Assembly (NCBI GenBank): GCA_016617785.1
Contig: JADILM010000006.1
Span: 496,001-560,000 of the forward strand
Reading direction: 5' to 3'
Length of the DNA: 64,000 nucleotides
Origin: Sporobolomyces roseus
Lineage: Eukaryota > Basidiomycota > Microbotryomycetes > Sporidiobolales > Sporidiobolaceae
This document shows, piece after piece, positions 26,491-36,524 of the stretch (positions within the stretch are counted from its first letter, which is position 1; each line of letters begins with the position of its first letter). The notes beneath the pieces are model-generated. The model worked only from the letters and a program-made list of their open reading frames with translations, ran no database searches and was not told the DNA's origin. Position numbers and translations under genes: made by a program.

Positions 26491-27882
26491 TCATTACCCT
26501 CTCCCGCTCACCTCTTGTCTGATTTCCAGTCTTTCCTTTCCCTCCCTCCCGAACTCCTCTCCGACATCTTCCACCACGTTCAGGAGAAATCTCCGCTCCC
26601 TTCTTCACCAATCTGCTCCCGCCTCTACCCTTTCCAAGAAGCCGCTTTGTACCGAATCGTCACTTTCACCTCGTTCAAACAATTCCAACTCTTCCTTCGA
26701 ACCATCCTCAGCTACAGTCAAGTAGGAGGACTTGTCCGTCATCTGGAGGTCCCTCGTGATATGGAGGAGCTCGACTTGCCGATTGGATCAGTCAGGCGAC
26801 TCCTCCTTTGTCTTTCCAACGTCGAATTGCTCAATCTCGGGACCATGTACGATGGCATCGAAGCGGTCATCTTGCGGGACAACAAGCATCAAAAGATACT
26901 CCAGAAGATGAGACGGTTGGTCATCGGCGAAGTCCCTCCTCAACTCACATCCGGTTCAGACTGGCTTTCGAATTTGGCTTCGTACCCGCTCCTCTCCTCC
27001 CTCGATCTCCGAATCACTCGCTTCGTCTCAGGCGGAACCTCTACCCTCTCGACCATCAAAAGCCTCACACTCAGTAACATTTACCCAAATGACCTCGAGA
27101 CCGTTCGACAAATCTGCAATCGACTCCCGGCTGTCGAAACACTCTGGATCGACGCCCGAAATGACAGCTACTTCGACTTTGGATCAATACTCACAGATCT
27201 CTCATCAGTAAAGCCCTCACCCCCTCTCAGATCTCTCACACTCCACAGCAAATCTCGAAAAATCTACTCTGGAGTTGTGTTATGCGACGCCTATTTCCTC
27301 TCCTTCACCAATCTCTCGTATCTCTACCTCGGCTTCGGAACGGACTGGTTCAGGCCCGATGTCAGATCAGCCCTCTGCGAACTTCCTCTTCTTGCGACGA
27401 TCGGGTTCGGACTCGACGCATTCCTTAGCGAGGACGAGCTCGAATACCTCGCCATTGGTCCAACTCGAGTCCGATCGCTCAAGAAACTCATCTTCGACCA
27501 AGTGAAAGGGAAAGTTGGATGGCGAGTAATGGAGGAAGGGGGTTACGAAAAGCTTCATCCTCGACATGCTGAATCGCGGTACCACATTGCGCCGGATTGG
27601 GAGAGGCCTGCATTCGATTCTTACCATGAAGATGTGTTCACGGCTGAGGGGATGAAGGAATTGATCGGAAGGCTTCGCGAAGCGGGAGTAGAGATTGAGG
27701 GAACGATTTTTGAGGCTTTCAAGGTGGAAGAAGCATGGCAGAAGGAGATGAGATTATGCGAATTCCTCTGGAGCGCAATTGAAGAAGGGGCTCGGATCGA
27801 TGCGGAAGCTCAGGAAATGTATTCGGGCGATGGAGCTGGAGATTGGCTTGGATTGTTGCAAGGTTACGACGAAGACTTGTAA
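26470..27882 (+). CDS. F-box protein, copy B
   Basis: The ATG at 26470 is followed directly by GTAAGCTC; the acceptor TTTCCAG ends at 26529. Splicing removes 57 nt and gives M|SFLSLPPELLSDIF, about 451 aa. The intron has no stop and is a multiple of three, so the unspliced message also stays open (470 aa). The F-box lies at the N-terminus, followed by irregular leucine-rich segments (FPLLSSLDLRI-type strands). A conserved C-terminal block is shared by all members: GWRVMEEGGYEKLHP, APDWERPAF, and REAGVEIEGTIFEAFKVEEAW with LCEFLW. Predicted Skp1-binding substrate receptor; target unknown. It is the first of five tandem paralogues. Confidence 0.75.
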   Translation: MVSSQGYSLPSPAHLLSDFQSFLSLPPELLSDIFHHVQEKSPLPSSPICSRLYPFQEAALYRIVTFTSFKQFQLFLRTILSYSQVGGLVRHLEVPRDMEELDLPIGSVRRLLLCLSNVELLNLGTMYDGIEAVILRDNKHQKILQKMRRLVIGEVPPQLTSGSDWLSNLASYPLLSSLDLRITRFVSGGTSTLSTIKSLTLSNIYPNDLETVRQICNRLPAVETLWIDARNDSYFDFGSILTDLSSVKPSPPLRSLTLHSKSRKIYSGVVLCDAYFLSFTNLSYLYLGFGTDWFRPDVRSALCELPLLATIGFGLDAFLSEDELEYLAIGPTRVRSLKKLIFDQVKGKVGWRVMEEGGYEKLHPRHAESRYHIAPDWERPAFDSYHEDVFTAEGMKELIGRLREAGVEIEGTIFEAFKVEEAWQKEMRLCEFLWSAIEEGARIDAEAQEMYSGDGAGDWLGLLQGYDEDL

Positions 27883-28490
27883 CTCTACGTATTAGATGAC
27901 GGTCGAAAGGGCGAGAAGAAAGTTAGGCTATAAGGAGATTGTAGGCTTACGAATGGACGACACCGGCTTTGGAGCGGAGGAAATACGAAAGAGTTTGTTC
28001 GATGGTTTGTGCAGTCTTGTTACTTTCCTTTGCGCTGTGTACAAATGTAGTATATGTTTCTATGTGAATTGCCAGAGACTAGGACGAGACTTGTCGAATC
28101 GGAAGAAGCGAGTGACTCTTTCTCCTCTTCTTCGATTCTCGGTTTGCCCTCTTCGCCAGACCGGCTTTGTCGTCAGCATACCCTGGCACTCGTCGGCCTA
28201 TCTCAAAGATGACGAAAGCGGCCAAATGTATTGCCAGGACTGAAGAATGTGCGAGAGAATCGAGTTGCGAAAGACAGCTCTTTGCGAAGATTTGACAATT
28301 CTCCTTAAATTCGAGAACGCGCTCTAGTGGTAAGAGGAGCGCTATTACAGCTCAACTATAGCACTAATGTCTGCTCGCGAGAGAGGAGAGCGACTCACCT
28401 TCGATCTGAGACTCGTTTGATCTTTTTCCTTCTCTCCCTTCACTCCAACTTGACCAAATACCACCGAATCAGCTCGAACGATACAAGATC
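27883..28490. other. Intergenic F-box B / C
   Basis: 3' flank of B and promoter of C. The last 230 bp are similar to the regions upstream of E and F. No other gene is seen. Confidence 0.5.
28265..28300 (+). promoter_or_regulatory. Paired TTGCGAA element upstream of F-box C
   Basis: TTGCGAA at 28265-28271 and, 17 nt on, within TTGCGAAGATTTGACAATT (28282-28300). The 19-mer is repeated nearly exactly upstream of E and F. It ends about 190 nt before the ATG. Confidence 0.5.
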
Positions 28491-29963
28491 ATGTCTACTG
28501 AGATCAAGGTACGAGTCTCATCTCTATCAAGCCCCTTCCTCGTTTCGCTGACTCCCTCTTGAATACAGCGTGATTTCATCTCTTTCCTCCCCTCTGAACT
28601 CCTCTCAGAGATCTTCCAACTAGCCTACAAAGATAAGAAACCACCTCTAGCTCCGATCTCTCGAGCTTTCCTTCCCTTTCAACGTACTGCACTCTTCAGA
28701 CATGTCAAGATTGATTCTCCTCCTCAACTTCAACGTTTGATCGAAGCGTATGAAGCAAACAGTAGATTGGGTAGAATGGTGGAAACGATGCAGATCGAGA
28801 ATGTCGAACAAGAGAAGGAGAAGAGTAGGAACGATCGTCAATTGAAAACTTTCTTCTCGACTCTCATTCACCTCGAACAACTCAAACTAGGAAAAGGAAC
28901 TTCCTCGTTGATCAACCTCGTCTTGTCCCTTCGAATCGCTCGATCAGATCTCCCTCAACTTCGCACCCTCGAAATCGAAATCCCTACCGATTGGAAGAAA
29001 CCGTTCGATTCGAAAATATATCGCTACTTGAACTCTTACCCTTCACTTCGAACCCTTCGTCTTACTACGTCCGACATCCATAAGTTCAGCTGCAGCTCAC
29101 GAGGAGGAGAGAAAGTCAGGAACGTAAAAGAACTCTCTCTCGCAGGAATCAACGTCGATCATCATTCGACTCTTTCCTTCATTCAAAACTTCTCATCGCT
29201 CGAATCCTTATCATTCGACACATTGACCTCTCACCATGCCGATTACCCTCTCCTCGTCTGCTCACTCCCTACCGATCTCACCTCCCTTTCTCTTCGCAAT
29301 CTCGGGTTCTACGACGGCTACTCGAAGCCCTGTGACCAACACTTCCCTCGTCTCGTCAACCTCGAGTACCTCTACCTCAGCGAAGGCACTTTCACTCAAG
29401 ATCTGATCAACCCGCTTCGTCAACTTTCGAAACTCAAGACGCTTGGATTCGGTCGAGGCGCCATTCTCGATTGCTCGAGGCTCGAAGAGCTCATCGTAGG
29501 ACCGAACCGTCTTGCGCATCTTGAGAAAGTCATCTTCGATCAGGTCGAGGGGAAGATTGGATGGCAGATCAAGGTGAATGGGAATGGGATGGACTTGCAT
29601 CCGGATCACTCAAAAGACCCGCATCACCTTGGACCCGGTTGGATCACTCCTCGTTTCGGTAACTACGCTCATGGCAACTTTCGCGAAACCAACGTTCGAG
29701 AATTGCTCGACAAGATCAAACAGGTCGGTATTGTCGTCGAGGGAACGACTGAACACGCTTTGCGAGTCGATGAGGCTTGGGACGAGGAGGTCATGCTTTG
29801 TGAGATCTCATACGTGGTGACGACGGGAGACTTTGAGGAAGCAAGAGAGAGGTATGGAGACGAGTACGTCGCTGAACTCAAACGAGATCTGTCGTGGGAT
29901 GAGTTTGGATGCGAGTGCATGGATTGTGAAGACTGTTTTGAAGGATACGGTGATTGGTATTGA
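28491..29963 (+). CDS. F-box protein, copy C
   Basis: Exon 1 is six codons (MSTEIK, 28491-28508). A 60-nt intron (28509-28568) follows, then exon 2 begins RDFISFLPSELLSEIFQLAY, the F-box. The total is about 470 aa. The continuous open frame starting at 28737 lacks the F-box and is not the real start. Leucine-rich segments follow, then the family C-terminal block (DGMDLHPDHSK-like with HHLGPGWITPRF, IKQVGIVVEGTTEHALRVDEAW). The tail is Cys-rich: CECMDCEDCFEGYGDWY. It is most similar to copy F, including promoter and intron, which points to a recent duplication. Confidence 0.75.
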
Positions 29964-30261
29964 TTGGTTGGGAGGTGAGCGTGGTTGCGAGGTGAGCGAG
30001 GCAAAGAACGGAGGGATATCAGTAAACTGTGGCTTTGCATTGCGACTTCTTCTTTTCCATCTTCGTTAATTACGATGAGAGCTAGTGCGTCGCTGAGGAC
30101 GGGAGGACACAGAGAGGGAAGATCTCGAACGCAACCAAAACTCCGAGGGGTTTCTTCGGATCAAAAATCTGGCTCAGTCCTCTCCCTCTTTCTCTCTTCC
30201 TCTCCCCTCCCCTTTCTCCCCTTTCCCACACGAAATCTTGCACAGAGTCGCTTATTTCTGA

Positions 30262-31680
30262 ATGGTGACATGACGAGTCTCTTGTTTCACTGCCTCAATC
30301 TTGTGCTGACATCGCTTGATCTTGCGAAAACAGTCTCCTCCCACTCTCCTCTCCCTCCCTCCCGAACTCCTCTTCGATATCTTCCGCCATGCAGACTTTG
30401 ACGGCAACCTTACACTCGGAGGGATCTGCAAGTATCTCCTACCCTTCCAGCAAGATGCCTTGTATCGAGTCGTTATCATCTCCTCATCAGCAAAATTCCA
30501 CTCCTTCTGCGATACTATCTCCCATCGTAACAACCTCGGCAGGATAGTCCTCAAAATGATGGTACGTAAGGAGATTCAGAACCTCGACGCAACCTCGCTC
30601 GAAATCAAGACGTTACTCGCCAAACTCGCCAACGTCAGACAATTCTCCACCGGCCGTAGTTCGGATTTGATCGAGGTCGTTCTATCGCCGGAGGACTTTG
30701 GAGGTGGTGCTAGCTTACCAAAGATGTGGCAACTTGAAATCAGCAGAGTCGAACCCGAACTTGGCTCAGCACAAGACACGATCGCAAATCTCGCCCTCTA
30801 TCCTTCGCTTACTTCCCTAGATCTCTACTCGACTAGCTATCGACCCTTGAGCTGTGTGCCTCTCTCGTCGATCCGGCGCCTCACCCTTCGACGCGCAGGA
30901 CCTGCACAGTCGGAAGAAGCTCGCCGTATCTGTCGCCGGTTCCCATCGATCAGAGATCTCACTCTCGTCACCACGAGCACCTCAGCTGCTGGATTTATAC
31001 CTCACCTTCAACAATGCGCCGCTCATCCCTCTCCCAAGCTCAAGTCCCTCACCCTTTCGACTTGTTCGGGCGTCGTCCGACCTGATTATTCCCACTACTG
31101 CGACCATTCCCTCTTTCCTTTCCATCTTCTTTCCCACCTGTATCTTGGACCGAACACTTTCAGCCAGGAGATCGGAACCTCGCTCATTCGACTTCCTCGA
31201 CTTGAAACGCTCGGATTTGGATTAGGCGCGATTCTGGAGGAAAAGCGATTGGAGGCGCTCGTTTTCGGTCCTTCCCGCATCCCGACACTGAAGAAGCTCG
31301 TTCTCGATCAGATCAAAGGAGCAATGGGTTGGAGTGCGAGGAGAGAGGGAAATTCAAGAGAGCTTCATCCGGATCACCTGTCTCACAGACATCATCTCGG
31401 ACCTGGTTGGAAAGTGCCTGAGTTTGATCCTTTGGGGAATGGGACGTGTACGGCAGACGGAATGGAGAAGCTGGTGAGGAGAATCCAGGCAGCGGGAATA
31501 GAGGTCGAGGGAAAGTTAATCAAGGCTCTCGAAGTCGAAAGAAAATATCAGGAGGAGGTCGAGTGTTGTGAGGAGCTGTGGCAAGCAATGGTGGAAGCGA
31601 GGGAGAAGAAGGAGACGGAGGAATTACTCGCACTCAACGATTACTACGAGCCAGCGTGGGTATTTGAGCAGTTCATTTAG
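30262..31680 (+). CDS. F-box protein, copy D
   Basis: By analogy with A and B, I place the start at ATG 30262 followed directly by an intron (30265-30333). The donor GTGACA is weak, but there is a good branch point GCTGAC and the acceptor is AAACAG. This gives M|SPPTLLSLPPELLFDIF and about 449 aa. The longest open frame begins at a TTG and has no in-frame ATG near the F-box, so splicing is needed. Leucine-rich repeats and the family C-terminus are intact (GWSARREGNSRELHPDH, HHLGPGWKVPEF, IQAAGIEVEGKLIKALEVE). The sequence just before the ATG (CTTGCACAGAGTCG) resembles that of B. The 298-bp gap before it (29964-30261) is its promoter. Confidence 0.7.
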
Positions 31681-32139
31681 TGAGAGACACTGGGGACGAG
31701 GGCTGATAGCTTGTAAGACGACGGTTGCGAAGGGGTGCGGGAAGATGTGAAGCGATGAGTGGGTTTCGAGATTGAATTTGTGTGTCGTTTTTGCGAGATT
31801 CGTCTATTTTCTGTCAATGTTACCGCCTTTTCCAGGTCAGCGGATTGCGAGATCACCCTCTCTGACTCGAGAGGCGAGAACTTCTGAGACGTTGTCCCTG
31901 CAAGGTGAGTTGCGAAGGAGAGCTCCTTGCGAAAATTTGACAATTTCCTCCAATTCGATCGCGGACTTCAGTAGTCTCGAGACGGCTGTTGAAGCTGAGT
32001 TGTATCACTACCGCCTGTTCACGAGAGAACCAATCCCCAAGTCACCTCGACAAAATCCGACTCGTTTGATCTCTCTCCTGCTCTCTCTTCACTCTCACTT
32101 CACCGAGTACCGCCGAATCAGCTTGAATCAAACAAGACC
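31681..32139. other. Intergenic F-box D / E
   Basis: 3' flank of D and promoter of E. From about 31900 it aligns with the promoters of C and F. A long open frame crosses this region into E but begins at a TTG and is not credited. Confidence 0.5.
31910..31945 (+). promoter_or_regulatory. Paired TTGCGAA element upstream of F-box E
   Basis: TTGCGAA at 31910-31916 and, 17 nt on, TTGCGAAAATTTGACAATT at 31927-31945. It matches the C and F elements with one mismatch and ends about 195 nt before the ATG. Confidence 0.5.
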
Positions 32140-33649
32140 ATGTCTACCGAGATCAAGGTATAAATCCCATCTCTATCAAGCCCTCCCTCTTCTCGCTAAC
32201 CTCGATCAGAAACAGCGCGACCATCTCTCTCTGCTTCCACCCGAATTACTCCTAGAGATCTTCGACATAGTTACAGCAGGACACAAATCTAATCTCACTA
32301 CCCTCCCGATCTCTCGCGCCCTTCTTCCACCTCAACAAGCTGCCTTGTATCGAGTTATCGCCAATCTCCCTTGTCATCAATTGCCAGTCCTCGCACGATC
32401 TATCGTCAGTCGCCCACAGCTAGGAGGACTCGTGAGGTATCTCTCCATGGCGAAGAATGGGCAGATTGGAGCATTGTCGAGAGGGAACTTTAAGAGCATG
32501 ATCTCAAACTTGACAAACCTCGAAACACTTCAACTCGGAGCTTGGCAAGTAGTCTCGGAGGTCTTGATGGCTCACGAAGGTGCACCCAGTAGACTACCGA
32601 AGCTCAAACATCTCGAGATAGAGGAAGAGAAATATTCGAACGTTCGCAACAACGACAAATTTGGCAATCTCGCTCTCTACCCTGCTCTCGTCTCGCTCGA
32701 CCTCCATCTCCTTCATGAGATCTCACTAGAATCACTTTCCTGGGGTCTCCCTTTGCCGAAGATCGAAATCTTGAGGTTGAAGAACTTGCGACACGATTCA
32801 AAGGCGAACGCTGAATTCGTCTTGAACCGCTTCCCGAACATCCAGAAGCTCACACTTGATTCTCGCCGATTCAACCCCTTCAACTTTGAACCACTTCTTT
32901 GCACGCTCGGTACCTCGCCTCCTAACCTCCTCGCGTCTCTCACTCTCCTCACTCCTGCCTGTCACTACGACATCTTTGGTGATGGGATCCCTCGCCCTTG
33001 CGACAAACTCTTCCCTTCCTTCTTGCACCTCACCTATCTCTACCTTGCCCAATTCTCCTTCACTCCCGAAATCGGTGCCTCCCTCAGCAAGCTTCCTCAA
33101 CTCGAAACTCTCGGATTTGGACCTGGTGCAATCTTGGAGGAGAAACGCATCAAAGCTCTCGTGATCGGTTCTTCACGGGTCGAGTCTCTCAAGAAGCTTA
33201 TCCTCGATCAGGTGGTTGGAAGCAGGATCGGTTGGAGTGCGAAGGAAGACAGGATTCTTCACGATGATCACGCAAAATCTCGGTACCATCTTGCACCAGA
33301 TTGGGAGAAACCTCGGTTTGATCCTGAAAACGATGGTACGTTTACACTCGATCGCGTCGAGGAAATGGTCGAGAGGATTGAGGAATCGGGAATCAAAGTC
33401 GAGGGAACGGTTATTCAAGCGATCACATCCGGACGAGAATGGCAGGAAGAGGTCACTCTGTGCGCAGAACTTTGGGAAAAGACTCAACAATTCAAACTCG
33501 AGATGGAACTGGAGGATCAGATCGCATTCGCGCTCGAGCTAGAGAGGGATCCCGGCTTTAAAAGTTTCCTCGAAGAGATGAGGGCAGAGGTAGGAGAGGA
33601 TATTTGGGATGGGAATGTCAGTGACTACGACGATAGCTGTTACATGTGA
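32140..33649 (+). CDS. F-box protein, copy E
   Basis: Exon 1 is MSTEIK (32140-32157). A 58-nt intron (32158-32215) follows; exon 2 starts RDHLSLLPPELLLEIFDIVT. The product is about 483 aa. Exon 2 happens to be open upstream through the intron and promoter, producing a misleading 625-codon frame; that frame does not include the MSTEIK start. Leucine-rich segments and the family C-terminal block are present (RIGWSAKEDRILHDDHAK, HLAPDWEKPRF, IEESGIKVEGTVIQAI). The tail is acidic (DIWDGNVSDYDDSCYM). Confidence 0.75.
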
Positions 33650-33997
33650 GGAATGCTTGAGGGTCGATAAAGGAAGGAGCGAAGGAAAAGAGTCAGCGAA
33701 AGGGAATTGAGATCAGCTTTTTACTGTACAGGTCTGTTTCTGTTATGTGCACTTCACTTCGATTTACTCTCAACGCATCGTCTACATCTTGGGTGTCGTG
33801 TGCGCCTCAACGAGGCAGGAGTTCGGACTTTGAGATTCGAACGAGTGAGATGGGTTCAAAAGCTGTTCTTCGCCGCTTCTCTCGTAGTTCTGTAACGTTT
33901 TTCTGGCGACATGCACAGACGCTTCTGCTCACTGTCGAGGCGCTCTCCTGAAGCGGTCGAAGAGAGTCACCAGAGCGAGAATTGGGCGAACGAGAAG

Positions 33998-34032
33998 TTG
34001 CGAATGAGAAATCTTGCGAAGATTTGACAATT
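33998..34032 (+). promoter_or_regulatory. Paired TTGCGAA element upstream of F-box F
   Basis: TTGCGAA at 33998-34004 and TTGCGAAGATTTGACAATT at 34014-34032. It now lies 770 nt from the ATG, but about 220 nt once the MITE and its duplicated target are subtracted. Confidence 0.5.
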
Positions 34033-34148
34033 TCCCTTAGATTTGGAAGTGCGCTCTAGTAGCAACAAGAGCGCTGTCGAGGCTTACGGGTACCATTATC
34101 GTCGACTCACGCGAGAATCAATCTCAAGTCACCTCGGAATCCTGAGTC

Positions 34149-34690
34149 CAAGGGGTGGTCGATCGCTGTAAATCCGGAGGGGCAGGGCGTGTGCTTCACC
34201 CCTGCAAAAAGTCGAAGCTTCCTAACGTAAAACGTCCATATCTCGCGATTTATCTCCCTTGCGCCGGTCAGAGTAGCTGTAGCCGATATGGATAAAGGAC
34301 TAGATTCTTTCTACCAGTTTATACTCGTTCTCGTTTTGAGAGGATGGAGAGAGTTCGAAAAAACACACATTCTGCCAGTAAGTGAGCTTCGAAGGCTGTC
34401 ATCGGGCCTCACATACTAGTCAATCGTATTGGCACCGCGGAAGCCTCCTCAAACGTGTTGAATCGCATGATGAGTCAATTCAGACTCAAGATCCTCTCTC
34501 TCTCCATCATAACATGCCCTACGAGGTCGACTGTTTGACTATTGATTCTGAATATAGTCTGAAAAGCTACAGTGGGAAGAAGAAGAGCTCATTCAGGCTG
34601 TGAACTGACACAGATTTAGGAAGATTGGTCAATTGCAGGGGTGAAGCACACGCCCTGCCCCTCCGGATTTCCGCGAATGACCACCCCTTG
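34149..34690. mobile_element. hAT-like MITE (542 bp)
   Basis: Inverted repeats of about 58 bp start CAAGGGGTGGTC at both ends and share AATCCGGAGGGGCAGGGCG and TGTGCTTCACCCCTGCAA internally, with a few differences near the tips. They are flanked by a perfect 8-bp target duplication, CCTGAGTC (34141-34148 and 34691-34698). An 8-bp duplication with CA-starting GC-rich ends fits the hAT superfamily. No transposase is encoded, so it must be mobilised in trans. It sits in the promoter of F-box F. Confidence 0.9.
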
Positions 34691-34783
34691 CCTGAGTCGT
34701 TCAAGTTCGTGAATTCGTCTTTTCCCTTCCCTTCACTCCAACTTGACCAAATACCACCGAATCAGCTCGAACTACTCAAGATC

Positions 34784-36282
34784 ATGTCTACTGATATCAA
34801 GGTATGACTCCCATCTCTATCAAGCCCTCCCTCTTCTCGCTAATTCCCTCTTGAAACTAGCGTGATTGCATCTCTTTCCTCCCCTCTGAACTACTCTCAG
34901 AGATCTTCCAGCTAGCCTACAAGGATAGGAAACCCCCTCTAGCTCCGATCTCCCGTGCATTCCTTCCCTTTCAACGTACTGCTCTCTTCAGACATCTCAA
35001 GATTAATTCTCCTCCTCAACTTCAACTCTTGATCGAAGCGTACGAAGCAAACAGTCGATTGGGTAGAATGGTGGAAACGATGGAGACCGAGAACGTCGAA
35101 CAAGAGAAGGAGAAGAGTAGGAATGATCGTCAATTGAAAACTTTCTTCTCGACTTTGATTCACCTCGAACAACTCAAGCTAGGAAAAGGTACTTCTTCGT
35201 TGATCAATCTCGTCCTGTCCCTTCGAATCGCACGATCCGACCTCCCTCAGCTTCACACCCTCGAAATCGAAATTCCTAACGATTGGAAGAAACCGTTCGA
35301 TTCGAAACTCTATCGCTACTTGAACTCTTACCCTTCCTTTCGTACACTTCGTCTGACCACATCCGACAGTCACAAGTTCAGCTGCAACTCGAGAGGAGGA
35401 GAAAAGGTCAAGAACGTCAAAGAACTCTCCCTCGCAGGAATCAACGTCGATCATCATTCGACTCTCTCCTTCGTTCAGAACTTCTCATCGCTCGAACCCT
35501 TATCACTCGACACGATGGAATGTACCTCAAATTACACCTCCCTCGTCGGGGCACTTCCAACTTCTCTCACCTCACTTACGCTCAAATCACTATCTGTCCG
35601 TGAATTCGATTCTCCCGACATCGATTCTCAACCCTGTGATCAACACTTTCCCCGACTCGTCAACCTCGAGTATCTCTACCTAAGCGAGGGGACCTTCACT
35701 CCGAATCTGATCAACCCACTCCATCGACTCCCCAAACTCAAAACACTCGGTTTCGGTCGAGGAGCGATCATGGACGTCACTCGACTCGAAGAGCTCTTCA
35801 TCGGTCCTAATCGTCTTCCTCGACTCGAGACTGTCATCTTCGACCAGGTAGATGGGAAGATTGGGTGGCAGATCGACGGCGACGGAGATGGAATGACGCT
35901 TCATCCGGATCACCTCGACGATTACAATCACCTCGGGCCCGGATGGGAAATGCCTCAGTTCTTCCCTTATCTAGGTCGCGATTTCGGTGATGACAAAGTA
36001 AAGGAGCTCGTCAAGAAGATTAGAGAAGCTGGGATTAAGGTCGAAGGAACGATTCACCACGCTTTCGAGGTTTATGATGCATGGTGTATGGAGATTGTCA
36101 TGTGCGAGATGGGACAAGTCATGGAAGCTGGAAACTTTGACGAAGTGAGGGAAAGGCACGGAGAGGAATACGTGAAAGAGCTGCAGGCGAATTGGGGAAT
36201 CCAGGACGAACCCTGTGATTGTGGAGAATGTCCGAAATGCATCGAGATGATCGAGTACTTTGACTGTATGGGTCGCATCTAG
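34784..36282 (+). CDS. F-box protein, copy F
   Basis: Exon 1 is MSTDIK (34784-34801). A 59-nt intron (34802-34860) follows; exon 2 starts RDCISFLPSELLSEIFQLAY. The total is about 479 aa. Most of the protein is nearly identical to copy C, with differences in the LRR part after NFSSLE. The C-terminal block is conserved (DGMTLHPDHLDDYNHLG, IREAGIKVEGTIHHAFEVYDAW). The tail has a Cys cluster (CDCGECPKCIEM). Last member of the array, facing MET13 tail to tail. Confidence 0.75.
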
Positions 36283-36524
36283 GAACTGGAGGAACGCTTG
36301 AATATTGAGACGAAGGGAGTTGCTCGAAATGAAAACCGAATTGTGCTGTTCTCATGGTATCCAGTGGAGAGCTATACTCCTCGAGAGTAGCATGCAACTG
36401 AAGCTTGCTACTCCAATTCCTCTAGCTCAGCAAGTCTGCTATGCGATGTAGAATGATAACATTCTATAAAAACTATTCCTGACCATCAACAAAAAATATA
36501 TCTACCGAGTGCGTAAATCGATCT
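36283..36524. other. Convergent 3' regions F-box F / MET13
   Basis: 242 bp, A/T-rich around 36450-36500. No gene is seen. Confidence 0.4.

Larger units (their letters stand above)
33650..34783. other. Intergenic F-box E / F, expanded by a MITE
   Basis: Holds the 3' flank of E, the promoter of F and the 542-bp MITE (34149-34690) that splits that promoter. Without the MITE the spacing resembles that of the other gaps in the array. Confidence 0.6.

Noticed and set aside
31772..33649. Continuous 625-codon plus-strand frame over F-box E
   Set aside because: It begins at a TTG, runs through promoter and intron, and lacks the MSTEIK exon shared with C and F. Only the part from 32216 is coding.
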